19,297 bases of DNA from CAYXEN01 sp964464035 (GCA_964464035.1 CAYXEN010000051.1:1-19297); one strand, 5' to 3'. Shown: positions 7,055 through 15,091, counted from the stretch's first letter. Numbers and translations: made by a program. Notes: generated by a model not told the origin, from the letters alone.

Positions 7055-8053
7055 ATGAGAGAACGGATCTTGTTAATCACCGCGGCGGTGATCGCCCTCG
7101 CGGCTCTTTGCGGCACTTCCACGGCTCGAGCGGGCGGCGACAGGCTATCCGGAAAGGTCCGGGTCGACGGCTCCAGCACCGTTTTCCCCATAACCGAGGC
7201 AGTGGCCGAGGAATTCCAGATGGCGAACCGCAAGGTGCGGGTGACCGTAGGCATATCCGGGACCGGTGGCGGCTTCAAGAAGTTCTGTGCCGGCGAGACC
7301 GACTTGAACGACGCCTCGAGACCCATAAAGGACAAGGAGATCGAGACAGCGAAGAAGAACGGTATCGATTTCGTTGAACTGCCCGTGGCCTTCGACGGGA
7401 TCTCGGTGCTCGTGAACCCGGAGAACGACTTCGTCGATTACCTCACCGTCGAGGAACTCAAGAAGATATGGCAGCCCGGCAGCACCGTGCACAAGTGGAG
7501 CGACGTGCGGCCCGGCTGGCCCGACGAACCCATTCGTCTCTACGGACCTGGCACCGACTCGGGGACTTTCGATTATTTCACCAAGGCGATAAACGGCAGG
7601 GAGCAGGCATGCCGACCGGATTTCACCGCCAGCGAGGACGACAACGTTCTCGTTCAGGGAATAGCGGGGGATCGAAACGCGCTGGGCTTTTTCGGCTATG
7701 CCTATTACGCGGAGAACAAGGACAAGCTCAAGGTGGTCCCGATCGATGGCGGTGACGGTCCCGTGACACCCTCGGTGGAGACCATAAACAACGGCACCTA
7801 CAAGCCCCTGTCCAGGCCGATATTCATATACGTGAGCGTGGAAGCCGCGAAGCGGCGCGAGGTACAGGCGTTCGTGAAGTTCTATCTCGCAAACGCTCCG
7901 GTCCTGGTCGGGGAAGTCGGCTACGTGCCTCTTCCCGCGAAGATCTACGCGCTCGACGTCGACAGATTCGAGAGGCGCATCACGGGATCGGCGTTTCGCG
8001 GCAGGAAGACCATCGGCCTCAGCCTGGAGGACGTGTTGAATGCAGAGAGCTGA
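7055..8053 (+). CDS. pstS: Phosphate ABC transporter, periplasmic phosphate-binding protein PstS
   Basis: This 332-residue protein has a signal peptide (about 1-28, ending TARA) and no lipobox, so it is probably soluble and periplasmic. Hallmarks of the PstS family are the N-terminal VDGSSTVFPITEAVAEEF, with the Ser/Thr residues that hydrogen-bond phosphate, GISGTGGGFKKFCAGETDLNDASRPI, and the second lobe GPGTDSGTFDYFTKAI. It captures phosphate and delivers it to PstCA. The ribosome site AGGAGG (7042-7047) overlaps the porin stop codon and lies 7 bases before the ATG. The 3' end overlaps pstC by 14 bases, indicating coupled translation. DVRPGWPDEPIRLYGPG places it in the subclass typical of marine and candidate-phylum bacteria. 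Confidence 0.95.
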   Translation: MRERILLITAAVIALAALCGTSTARAGGDRLSGKVRVDGSSTVFPITEAVAEEFQMANRKVRVTVGISGTGGGFKKFCAGETDLNDASRPIKDKEIETAKKNGIDFVELPVAFDGISVLVNPENDFVDYLTVEELKKIWQPGSTVHKWSDVRPGWPDEPIRLYGPGTDSGTFDYFTKAINGREQACRPDFTASEDDNVLVQGIAGDRNALGFFGYAYYAENKDKLKVVPIDGGDGPVTPSVETINNGTYKPLSRPIFIYVSVEAAKRREVQAFVKFYLANAPVLVGEVGYVPLPAKIYALDVDRFERRITGSAFRGRKTIGLSLEDVLNAES

Positions 8054-8987
8054 TGCCCAGCCCATGAGCAGCGCCGGGCTCGCGCCGTCTCGCGGGAGAT
8101 CCCGGGCGAGGCAGCGCACGAGGGAGAAGCTCATAAGAATCGTGCTATTCGGCTGCGCAGCCCTCTCGATCGTGACGACCGCGGCCATAGTGTTCGTCAT
8201 AGCCGGTGAGGCACTGAGTTTCTTCAGGCACGTCTCCCCGGCCTCGTTCCTGTTCGGAAAAAAGTGGAGCCCGCTCCTCGAACCGAGATCGTTCGGCGTC
8301 CTTCCTCTCCTTTGCGGGACCTTGCTGGTCGTGGCGGGGGCGGCTTTGATATCGCTGCCCGCGGGTCTTGCGACCGGCATATACCTGAGGGAATACGCAT
8401 CGACGAAGACGAGGAAGGCATTGAAGCCGCTTCTCGAAATCCTCGCGGGCATCCCCACGGTGGTCTACGGCTACTTCGCGCTCACTTTCGTGACGCCGGT
8501 GATCAGGCTCGTTTTCCCCCAGGCCCAAGTCTTCAACGCGGCGAGCGCCGCGATCGTGGTAGGGATAATGGTGCTTCCCATGGTGGCGTCGCTATGCGAC
8601 GATGCCTTGCGAGCCGTTCCCGATTCGCTCCGGCAGGGAGCCTATGCCCTCGGCGCCACCCAGTTCGAGGTCACGACGAGAGTCGTGGTGCCGGCGTCCC
8701 TCTCCGGCGTGGTCGCGTCCTTCATTCTCGCCCTCTCGCGCGCGATCGGGGAGACCATGGCCGTCACGCTCGCCGCGGGAGCGACTCCGCGCATAACGCT
8801 GAATCCCCTGGAGAGCATACAGACGCTTACAGCGTACATAGTCCAGGTCAGCCTGGGCGACACGCCCGCCGGGACGATCGAGTACCAGACGATCTTCGCG
8901 GTTGCGGCGCTTCTCTTCGTGGTCACATTCTCGATGAACGTCGTCTCGCACCGCGTTCTGGGTAGATTCAGGGAGGTGTACGAGTGA
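8040..8987 (+). CDS. pstC: Phosphate ABC transporter, permease PstC
   Basis: This is a 315-residue inner-membrane permease. A basic cytoplasmic N-terminus (about 1-35, many Arg) is followed by about six membrane helices. The segment VVAGAALISLPAGLATGIYLREYAS and the loop SLRQGAYALGATQFEVTTRVVVPASLSGVVASFILALSRAIGETMAV form the binding-protein-dependent permease signature, whose EAA-like loop docks on PstB. The ATG at 8040 is supported by GGAGG (8026-8030) 9 bases upstream, inside pstS; a second Met at codon 9 lacks a ribosome site. It forms the channel with PstA. The stop overlaps the pstA start by 4 bases (GTGA). Confidence 0.94.
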   Translation: MQRADAQPMSSAGLAPSRGRSRARQRTREKLIRIVLFGCAALSIVTTAAIVFVIAGEALSFFRHVSPASFLFGKKWSPLLEPRSFGVLPLLCGTLLVVAGAALISLPAGLATGIYLREYASTKTRKALKPLLEILAGIPTVVYGYFALTFVTPVIRLVFPQAQVFNAASAAIVVGIMVLPMVASLCDDALRAVPDSLRQGAYALGATQFEVTTRVVVPASLSGVVASFILALSRAIGETMAVTLAAGATPRITLNPLESIQTLTAYIVQVSLGDTPAGTIEYQTIFAVAALLFVVTFSMNVVSHRVLGRFREVYE

Positions 8988-9838
8988 AGGGCGGGCGAAG
9001 GGCGAGAAGGCGCGTTTGCGAGAAGATGTTCCAGTTCGCCTGTGCGGGCACGGCGTGGATGGGCGTGATCATCCTCGCGGCGTTGATCTTTCACGTTTCG
9101 AGGGAAGGGTTGAAGTGGCTGGACTTCCAGTTCCTCTCCAGTTTCCCATCACGCTTTCCCGCCCGGGCCGGGATCAAGTCGGCCCTTTTCGGCACTTTTT
9201 GGCTGATTGCCCTGACGGCCGCCTTCGCCGTACCGGCGGGCGTGGCCGCGGCCGTCTACCTCGAGGAATACCCCCGCAAGGGCCGCCTGGACAGGTTCAT
9301 CGAGATAAACATCTCGAATCTCGCGGGCGTTCCCTCGATCGTCTACGGCATACTCGGGCTGGCCATCTTCGTGAGGTTCTTCGGCCTGGGACGAAGCGTC
9401 CTCGCCGGCGCCCTCACGATGGCGCTCCTGGTCATGCCGATCGTCATCATTGCCTCGCGCGAAGCCATAAAGGCCGTGCCTTCGTCCGTTCGCGAGGCGG
9501 CCTTCGCCGTCGGGGCTACCAGGTGGCAGACGGTGCGTTCGCACGTGCTCCCATCGGCTCTGCCCGGGATACTCACGGGGGTCATTCTCGCCGTCTCCAG
9601 GGCGATCGGGGAGACGGCGCCTTTGATCATGATCGGTGCCCTCACGTACGTGGCCTTCGTTCCGCGAAGCCCGATGGACGGATTCACGGCCCTTCCCATA
9701 CAGATCTTCAATTGGGCGTCCCGCCCGCAGGAGGATTTCCACGGGCTGGCCGCGGCCGGCATAGTCGTTCTCCTGGTGGTCCTTCTCCTCATGAATGCGA
9801 CCGCCGTTTACATTCGCAATCGAACGGAAAGGGGCTAG
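8984..9838 (+). CDS. pstA: Phosphate ABC transporter, permease PstA
   Basis: This 284-residue inner-membrane permease begins at a GTG that overlaps the pstC stop (GTGA). About six hydrophobic helices are visible. Family signatures are VPAGVAAAVYLEEYPRKGRLDRFIEINISNLAGVPSIVYGILGLAIFVRFFG and the EAA loop VREAAFAVGATRWQTVRSHVLPSALPGILTGVILAVSRAIGETAPLI. The motif SNLAGVPSIVYG is characteristic of PstA. It pairs with PstC as the transmembrane path and docks on PstB. Its TAG stop is directly followed by the pstB ATG, with no bases between. Confidence 0.94.
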   Translation: MKGGRRARRRVCEKMFQFACAGTAWMGVIILAALIFHVSREGLKWLDFQFLSSFPSRFPARAGIKSALFGTFWLIALTAAFAVPAGVAAAVYLEEYPRKGRLDRFIEINISNLAGVPSIVYGILGLAIFVRFFGLGRSVLAGALTMALLVMPIVIIASREAIKAVPSSVREAAFAVGATRWQTVRSHVLPSALPGILTGVILAVSRAIGETAPLIMIGALTYVAFVPRSPMDGFTALPIQIFNWASRPQEDFHGLAAAGIVVLLVVLLLMNATAVYIRNRTERG

Positions 9839-10636
9839 ATGTCGACGACGGAAAAAGAGGCGATCGCAGCAGGAAGCGATCTCGGGACGAACGCCGTGCT
9901 GAGGGCCGTCGGTCTCGGAGTCTGCTATGACGGCAAGCCCGCCGTGATCGATTTCTCGATGGACATAGCGGAAAAGCGGATCACCGCCGTGATCGGCCCG
10001 TCGGGTTGCGGAAAGAGCACCCTGCTGAGGTCGTTCAACCGGATGAACGATTTCATCCAAGGCGCGAGAACGACGGGCGAGGTCCTTTTTCACGGAGTGA
10101 ACATATATGCCCCTGGCGTCGATCCCGTCGATATAAGGAGAAGAATCGGCATGGTGTTCCAGAAGCCGAATCCCTTCCCGAAATCCATCTACAAGAACGT
10201 CGCGTGGGGGCCGACGGTGAACGGCACGGGCGGGGACGTCGATGAACTGGTTGAAAAGTCGTTGCGGCGCGCGGCTCTCTGGGACGAGGTGAAGGACAGG
10301 CTGAACGACACGGCGATGCTGCTCTCGGGAGGACAGCAGCAGCGGCTGTGCATAGCGAGGGCCCTCGCCATGGAGCCCGAGATCATACTCATGGACGAAC
10401 CCTGCTCGGCGCTCGACCCCGTGTCGACGGCGCGGATCGAAGACTTGATGATCGAGCTTCGCTCGCGCTACACCATCGTGATCGTGACGCACAACATGCA
10501 GCAGGCGGCGAGAGTTTCGGATTACACGATCTTCATGGAGAACGGCAGGTTCATCGAGTACGGAGAGACGGAGCAGATGTTCACGCGTCCCAAGGAGAAG
10601 AGAACCGAAGAGTACGTAACCGGCCGATTCGGCTGA
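9839..10636 (+). CDS. pstB: Phosphate ABC transporter, ATPase PstB
   Basis: This is a 265-residue ATP-binding subunit that powers phosphate import through PstCA. Walker A is GPSGCGKST (53-61), the Q-loop lies in GMVFQKPNPFPKSIYKNV (PNPFPKSIY is a PstB hallmark), the ABC signature is LSGGQQQR (starting at 162), Walker B is IILMDEP (182-188) with catalytic Glu187, and the H-loop is VTHNMQQA. All key residues are present, so it should be active. The ATG follows the pstA stop directly; a GGAAAGGGG purine stretch just upstream serves as ribosome site. The length is normal for the family. Confidence 0.96.
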   Translation: MSTTEKEAIAAGSDLGTNAVLRAVGLGVCYDGKPAVIDFSMDIAEKRITAVIGPSGCGKSTLLRSFNRMNDFIQGARTTGEVLFHGVNIYAPGVDPVDIRRRIGMVFQKPNPFPKSIYKNVAWGPTVNGTGGDVDELVEKSLRRAALWDEVKDRLNDTAMLLSGGQQQRLCIARALAMEPEIILMDEPCSALDPVSTARIEDLMIELRSRYTIVIVTHNMQQAARVSDYTIFMENGRFIEYGETEQMFTRPKEKRTEEYVTGRFG

Positions 10637-10652
10637 GCAGAGGAGTGGAATC

Positions 10653-11327
10653 ATGTCGAAACACCTCCAGAGAGACATAGACGACTTGAAGAAGAGATTG
10701 CTCGGCATAGCTTCGATGGTCGAGGAAGCGACCAACAAGGCGGTCGTGTCGCTGGTCTCCCGCAGGCCGGAACTCGCCCGGGACGTCATGGAAGAAGATC
10801 ATGCGATCGACCAGAGCGAGGTTCAGGCGGAAGAGGAGTGCCTGAAGTTGCTGGCGCTCCACCAACCGGTCGCAGGAGACTTGAGGTTTCTCGTGACGGT
10901 GCTGAAGGTGAACAACGATCTCGAGCGCATAGGCGATCTCGCGGTGAACATAGCCGAGCGGGCCGCATACCTCTGCTCGCATGAGCCCCTCGGCGTTTCG
11001 CTGGACTTGGAGAGCACGGCGGAGAAGGTACAGGAGATGGTGCGGATGAGTCTCGATGCCCTCACGAGCGGCGACGCTTCCCTCGCGAGGCGGGTGCTCA
11101 CGATGGACGACGAGATCGACGCGGCGAATCGGAACGCTTATATCGTACTCCAGAGGCACATGCATGAGAAACCGGAAAGCATCGAGCGGGCGGTACACTT
11201 GCTTTCCGCCTCGAGACACCTCGAGAGGATAGCCGACCTGGCGACGAACATAGCGGAGGACGTCGTCTACATGGTGGAGGGCGAGCTGATCAGGCATCAG
11301 ACGGAGAATTACAGCGGGGATTCATAA
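10653..11327 (+). CDS. phoU: Phosphate transport system regulator PhoU
   Basis: This 224-residue, largely helical protein has two PhoU repeats. The first begins HLQRDIDDLKKRLLGIASMVEEATNKAV with the motif LARDVMEEDHAIDQSEVQAEEECLKLLALHQPVAGDLRFLVTVLKVNNDLERIGDLAVNIAERA. The second contains VLTMDDEIDAANRNAY and SASRHLERIADLATNIAEDVVYMVEGE. The acidic E/D..R..D clusters are the metal-binding motifs of the family. It links transporter occupancy to PhoR, shutting the Pho response off when phosphate is plentiful. A ribosome site GAGGAG lies ahead of the ATG and 16 bases separate it from pstB. It is the last gene of the operon. Confidence 0.95.
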   Translation: MSKHLQRDIDDLKKRLLGIASMVEEATNKAVVSLVSRRPELARDVMEEDHAIDQSEVQAEEECLKLLALHQPVAGDLRFLVTVLKVNNDLERIGDLAVNIAERAAYLCSHEPLGVSLDLESTAEKVQEMVRMSLDALTSGDASLARRVLTMDDEIDAANRNAYIVLQRHMHEKPESIERAVHLLSASRHLERIADLATNIAEDVVYMVEGELIRHQTENYSGDS

Positions 11328-11363
11328 TAGAACTGCTTTTCATGAGTTTCGCACTTGAACCGC

Positions 11364-11397
11364 TGGCATGCTACCTGCATGCCGGGGCATGATGCCC
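11364..11397 (+). promoter_or_regulatory. Double palindrome with sigma-54-like spacing before the lipoprotein gene
   Basis: TGGCATG-N4-CTGCA (11364-11379) matches the sigma-54 consensus TGGCACG-N4-TTGCA at all but two fixed positions and keeps the GG-N10-GC spacing. The same bases also form a perfect inverted repeat, GGCATGC-N5-GCATGCC (11365-11383), followed by GGGCA-TGA-TGCCC (11385-11397). It could be a -24/-12 promoter, an operator, or an RNA hairpin between phoU and the next gene. There is no T-tract, so a standard terminator is unlikely. Confidence 0.4.
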
Positions 11398-11437
11398 GCT
11401 CCCGGCGAAACATTACTCTTAATCAGGAGGTGGAGGA

Positions 11438-12304
11438 ATGGACGCCAGACTCACTAAGTTCGTGGGAACGCTGGTCTTGGTGTTGGCCGTCGTGTTCGCC
11501 TTACAGTCATGTGGCGGTGGCGACAATCCTGCCGGTCCCGCCGAGCAAGCCCCCGCGTTGCCCGGAACTTCGACCATGAAGATGGATCTTTCTTTCTTCA
11601 ATCTTGCCCCCGTGAATCCTCAGGACATCGGCAAGGAAGGATCCAGGCCCGCATTGGTGACGACCGGCACCGGCAAGGACAACTGGATAAACGCCGCCGT
11701 TCGCGTCTTCTACGTGCAGCTCGTTTTCTATACCGCGTTCGAGCCGCCGATATCGGCGTTCGGGCTAGCGATCAATTCCGTTCCGCAAAAGCAACCAGAC
11801 GGATCCTGGCTGTGGACCTACATCTTCGTCGACGGCGGTACCGAGTACAGCATCTTCCTGTACGGAAAACCCGTGGGGGATCATGTGGAATGGAGAATGG
11901 AGGTTTCCTGCAACGATCCGGCGGTGGGGTTCGATCATTTCGTATGGTTTGCAGGCGAGTCCATGAACGACGACAGCGGCGGATTCTGGCAGTTCTATGA
12001 ACCGGTGGATACCCTTACGTCCGGCGTGCCATCGGTGCGTATAGACTGGTCCAACACGGCGAACGGCGAGCACGTTCTCACCGTACTCAATAACCTCGCC
12101 GGCGGGCCCGACGAGGGGGACAATCTCGTCTTTTACGAGTCGCCGAACGTCTCGTACGTAAGGTTCACCGATGTCTCCGTGCCGGAGGTGCATACCGTCA
12201 CCTGGTATCCCGACGGCTCCGGCAGCATCGAAGTTCCGGATTATAACAACGGGCAGATGGCATGCTGGGACACCGAGCAGTATGACACGGTGTGCGTGCC
12301 ATGA
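11438..12304 (+). CDS. Uncharacterised lipoprotein
   Basis: This is a 288-residue protein I do not recognise. It has a lipoprotein signal peptide: charged start, hydrophobic VGTLVLVLAVVFA, lipobox L22-Q-S-C25, then the flexible linker GGGDNPAGPAEQAPALPGTST. The rest is rich in Trp, Tyr, Phe and Gly with predicted beta strands (SWLWTYIFVDGGTEYSIFLYG, HVEWRMEVS, FDHFVWFAGES), ending YNNGQMACWDTEQYDTVCVP with two cysteines that could pair. It should be anchored to a membrane and face the periplasm or outside. A strong AGGAGGTGGAGG ribosome site precedes the ATG. It sits 110 bases after phoU with its own possible promoter, so a link to phosphate is only positional. Frequent terminators downstream suggest a single-gene transcript. 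Confidence 0.75.
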   Translation: MDARLTKFVGTLVLVLAVVFALQSCGGGDNPAGPAEQAPALPGTSTMKMDLSFFNLAPVNPQDIGKEGSRPALVTTGTGKDNWINAAVRVFYVQLVFYTAFEPPISAFGLAINSVPQKQPDGSWLWTYIFVDGGTEYSIFLYGKPVGDHVEWRMEVSCNDPAVGFDHFVWFAGESMNDDSGGFWQFYEPVDTLTSGVPSVRIDWSNTANGEHVLTVLNNLAGGPDEGDNLVFYESPNVSYVRFTDVSVPEVHTVTWYPDGSGSIEVPDYNNGQMACWDTEQYDTVCVP

Positions 12305-12313
12305 AGCATGGTT

Positions 12314-12333
12314 CGCCCGGCTGATCGCGGGCG
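12314..12333 (+). other. Small GC-rich hairpin after the lipoprotein gene
   Basis: CGCCCG (12314-12319) and CGGGCG (12328-12333) form a perfect 6-bp stem with an 8-base loop, starting 10 bases after the lipoprotein stop. It has no T-tract. It is the first of several inverted repeats in this 333-base non-coding stretch (12305-12637). Confidence 0.4.
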
Positions 12334-12345
12334 GACTCTGATTCA

Positions 12346-12402
12346 AGCAACGGTGCCATCCTCCACTGGTTTCTCGACTTCCAAGGAGGATGCACCGTTG
12401 CT
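12346..12402 (+). repeat. Long hairpin: 18-bp stem with one bulged base
   Basis: The left arm AGCAACGGTGCCATCCTCC (12346-12364) pairs with GGAGGATGCACCGTTGCT (12385-12402) over 18 bp, with a single unpaired C, around a 20-base loop. It is followed by CTTCATTATTCT, only loosely T-rich. It may be a terminator, an mRNA-stabilising 3' structure, or a remnant of a small repeat element. Confidence 0.65.
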
Positions 12403-12425
12403 CTTCATTATTCTCCCCTCGTCAT

Positions 12426-12453
12426 GGCCGTGGAATGAACACGGCCTGTTTTT
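12426..12453 (+). terminator. Intrinsic (Rho-independent) terminator
   Basis: GGCCGTG (12426-12432), loop GAATGAA, CACGGCC (12440-12446), then TGTTTTT form a perfect 7-bp GC-rich stem followed by a T-tract. It is placed to end transcription of the lipoprotein gene, and of any phoU read-through, before the promoter of the next gene. Confidence 0.85.
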
Positions 12454-12460
12454 CCCGAAT

Positions 12461-12480
12461 AATAATTTGCTTGAATTATT
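12461..12480. repeat. AT-rich inverted repeat at the promoter of the BNR protein
   Basis: AATAATT (12461-12467) and AATTATT (12474-12480) form a perfect 7-bp inverted repeat with a 6-base centre. It overlaps the proposed -35 (12471-12476), so a dimeric regulator could bind there. It is unusual as an AT-rich site in GC-rich DNA. Confidence 0.4.
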
Positions 12481-12499
12481 GCTTTATTTCTGATACACT
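12471..12499 (+). promoter_or_regulatory. Promoter with extended -10 for the BNR-repeat secreted protein
   Basis: TTGAAT (-35, 12471-12476), a 17-base spacer and TACACT (-10, 12494-12499) preceded by TGA, giving the extended form TGnTACACT. It lies about 140 bases before the proposed ATG and directly after a terminator, in the only AT-rich stretch nearby. Transcription would start near 12506. Confidence 0.5.
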
Positions 12500-12637
12500 A
12501 CCGCAGCTTCATACTCCCAAACGGCCGCTATCGGATCCTCCACTGCTCATGCATCCAAAGCCTACTGAGTAGCGCCAATGAATTGCGTGTTACCTAAATC
12601 CACTTCGATGTTGAACCTTCCACAACGGAGCAGCGCT

Positions 12638-15091
12638 ATGCACAAGAGGCGAAGGATCAGTCTCAGTCTGTTGGCTTTACTCGCATGTCTCGGTTTCATA
12701 GCATTCGAGGGCACACTTCTCACTCGAGCCGGAGAGCGGCAGGCGGGAATGCAGACGGCCCCCCTTTCTTCCGCGGCCCTCCGGGCTTTCCTGCCGATAG
12801 AGCCCCCGGTCGTTCCCTTTCTGAAAACTCCTTCCATCTCTCAGGGGACGGATATTCGGATCACGTCGATCAACAAGCCCCAGAACGAAACGTGCATCGT
12901 GGCCGATCCCAACAACGCGAACATCATCGTCGGTGGGTTCAACGACTATAGTCTGCTGTCGACCGGATACGGCGGCAACGGGGTTTGCTATTCACACGAC
13001 GGGGGGGCGACATGGGTGCACCATTCCTCGGGCGTGCCGTTGCTCCCCGGATTCACGAGATTGGGAGGTGACCCTTGCCTTCAGTTCGATTCGCAAGGAA
13101 GGGTCTACTACGGTCATCTCGGAGTCGGCACCGGCACCAACTCTTTCAAGTCGAACAACGGGATCTTCGTCTCCAGGAGTGACGACGGAGGGGTGACTTG
13201 GACTGCGGGCGTGGCGGTCGCCTCCAATACTTACCCCGGTTTCGGCTTCGTCAATTTCGAGGACAAGCCTTTCCTGACCGCCGATTTCTATGCTTCCAGC
13301 GTCTACAAGGACAGAGTGTACGTCACGTGGACGAGATTTTACAGCGGGACGCATCCGAACGGAGGAACGGGCGGCGGCGATATAATGTTCTCTTATTCGA
13401 GCGACGGGGGGGCGACGTGGAGTACTCCGGTGCGGTTGTCCGACTCGACTCACCTGCCGGCGAACCAAGGAACGGGTACCATAGGATCTTCCTATGTGCA
13501 GGGCTCCGAGCCCGAGGTCGCACCGAACGGTGATGTCTACGTCGTCTTCTGGTTCGGCGGCCGCGTCGAAGTGATGCGCTCGACCGACGGGGGAGCCACT
13601 TTCGCGATGCCGACGGAGCCGTTCGGTACGTCTTACAATTCGGCCAGTGTTTGGTCGCCGCTTCCGAACGAGTCGTTTCGCGTAAACCCTTATCCCAATA
13701 TAGAAGCCGATCCAACCCGGGCGGGTTATGTGTATGTCGTTGCTGCGGATGATCCCAACAACTCGAGTTCCGGCGACGGCGCGAACATCGTTTTCGCCCG
13801 TTCGACGAACTATGGAGCCGGCTGGGGAAGCACGATTACGTTGAACGATGATGGAGGAACATACAACCAGATCTTCCCCTGGATGGCGGTTTCCAAGAAA
13901 GGCGAGATCCAGGTGATCTGGTATGACACCAGAAACGATCCAGGCAACCATAACTTGGATGTCTATGGGACTTATTCGATCGACGGCGGGGCGTCGTTCT
14001 GCCCGAACTTTCGTGTCACGGACGTATCGTTCAATCCGAATACGGGCCAGTTCTCCGGGAATTCTTTCTTCGGCGATTACAACGGATTCGGTGATGGAGG
14101 CAACAACACGTTTCATGCCTTGTGGACCGACGCCAGGAACAACGAGCAGGAAGTGTACTACGATAGAATCTCCGGTGGTATCGTAGCCATCACCTGTCCT
14201 CCGGGAGCCGTCATCCCGACCGGAAGCACGGTACCCGTTTACACCCTTTCGGGATTCACGATAAAGAATGAAGGAACGTGTAATCAGGCGTTCACGTACA
14301 ACGTGACCGAGGTCGGTCCGGCCACGCTCACTGATCTTGGCAATCCGGCGTCTCTATCGGGGACGACGCCGGTGTTGATCCCCGGAGGCACGTATTCGCC
14401 GCCGAATGCGGGCTTGAGCATCCCCGCGATCACATCTTACTCGGTTGAGAAAGTATACTATGAAGTCTCTCCGACGAGCGGCGGCTGGCCCGATACGTGC
14501 ACGACGATCATCACCATCGAGCCCGGAGTGGCGGTGGCTTTCACCGGTTTCGAGGGATCCGCTTCAAGCGACGCGATCAAGCTCGTATGGAGCATAAGCG
14601 ACATGGAGGGCGTGCAGGGTTTCAACGTATATCGATCGGACGCGGGCCGGGAGGAATTCTCCAGGGTGAATGCTTCCGTCATTCCGCCTGGAGAACGAGG
14701 CGTATTCACGGATCGGAACGTCGTTCAGGGCAGGTCTTACACGTATAAGATAGGCGTGAAACTGCAGAGCGGCGAGGATCTCTCCAGGCCCTTGACCGTT
14801 TCTGCGCCCGTCGTGCTCTACGCCCTCGAACAGAATTATCCCAACCCGTTCAAGGCCGTCACTTCGATCAGGTTCGTTCTCCCGAGCAATGAACGGGTGG
14901 CTGTTCGAGTCTACGACTTGCAGGGCAAGCTGGTGAGAACGCTCGCTGATGGAATGTTCTCGCGAGGGCCGCAGACCGTGTCCTGGGACGGGAGGGATTC
15001 GGCCGGGCGCAGCGTGGGAAGCGGCCTTTACTTCTACCAGTTGAAAGCCGGCAAGTTCAGGGCGACCAAGAAGATGATATTGTTGAGATAG
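12638..15091 (+). CDS. Secreted BNR/Asp-box beta-propeller protein with FN3-like and T9SS-type C-terminal sorting domain
   Basis: This is an 817-residue exported protein. After a signal peptide (HKRRRISLSLLALLACLGFIAF), six Asp-box/BNR units appear near residues 118, 180, 254, 314, 388 and 446 (for example SHDGGATWV, SDDGGVTWT, SSDGGATWS, STDGGATFA), spaced 58-74 residues apart as in a sialidase-like propeller. No catalytic sialidase residues can be assigned, so an enzyme activity is not claimed. A beta-sandwich region follows (about 520-620), then an FN3-like domain (about 633-728: IKLVWSISDMEGVQGFNVYRSD). The end (729-817) is LEQNYPNPF...TSIRFVLP...VAVRVYDLQGKLVRTL...WDGRDSAGRSVGSGLYFYQLKAGKF..KKMILLR, the FlgD-like/T9SS type A sorting tail. 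The ATG at 12638 is chosen for GGAG 7 bases upstream and the adjacent signal peptide; the frame is open 20 codons further. It probably acts at the cell surface or outside. Confidence 0.82.
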   Translation: MHKRRRISLSLLALLACLGFIAFEGTLLTRAGERQAGMQTAPLSSAALRAFLPIEPPVVPFLKTPSISQGTDIRITSINKPQNETCIVADPNNANIIVGGFNDYSLLSTGYGGNGVCYSHDGGATWVHHSSGVPLLPGFTRLGGDPCLQFDSQGRVYYGHLGVGTGTNSFKSNNGIFVSRSDDGGVTWTAGVAVASNTYPGFGFVNFEDKPFLTADFYASSVYKDRVYVTWTRFYSGTHPNGGTGGGDIMFSYSSDGGATWSTPVRLSDSTHLPANQGTGTIGSSYVQGSEPEVAPNGDVYVVFWFGGRVEVMRSTDGGATFAMPTEPFGTSYNSASVWSPLPNESFRVNPYPNIEADPTRAGYVYVVAADDPNNSSSGDGANIVFARSTNYGAGWGSTITLNDDGGTYNQIFPWMAVSKKGEIQVIWYDTRNDPGNHNLDVYGTYSIDGGASFCPNFRVTDVSFNPNTGQFSGNSFFGDYNGFGDGGNNTFHALWTDARNNEQEVYYDRISGGIVAITCPPGAVIPTGSTVPVYTLSGFTIKNEGTCNQAFTYNVTEVGPATLTDLGNPASLSGTTPVLIPGGTYSPPNAGLSIPAITSYSVEKVYYEVSPTSGGWPDTCTTIITIEPGVAVAFTGFEGSASSDAIKLVWSISDMEGVQGFNVYRSDAGREEFSRVNASVIPPGERGVFTDRNVVQGRSYTYKIGVKLQSGEDLSRPLTVSAPVVLYALEQNYPNPFKAVTSIRFVLPSNERVAVRVYDLQGKLVRTLADGMFSRGPQTVSWDGRDSAGRSVGSGLYFYQLKAGKFRATKKMILLR

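Noticed and set aside
9149..10789. 546-codon open frame on the minus strand across pstA-pstB
   Set aside because: It is antisense to well-defined pstA and pstB, rich in His/Arg, and shows no domain; a by-product of high GC at third codon positions.
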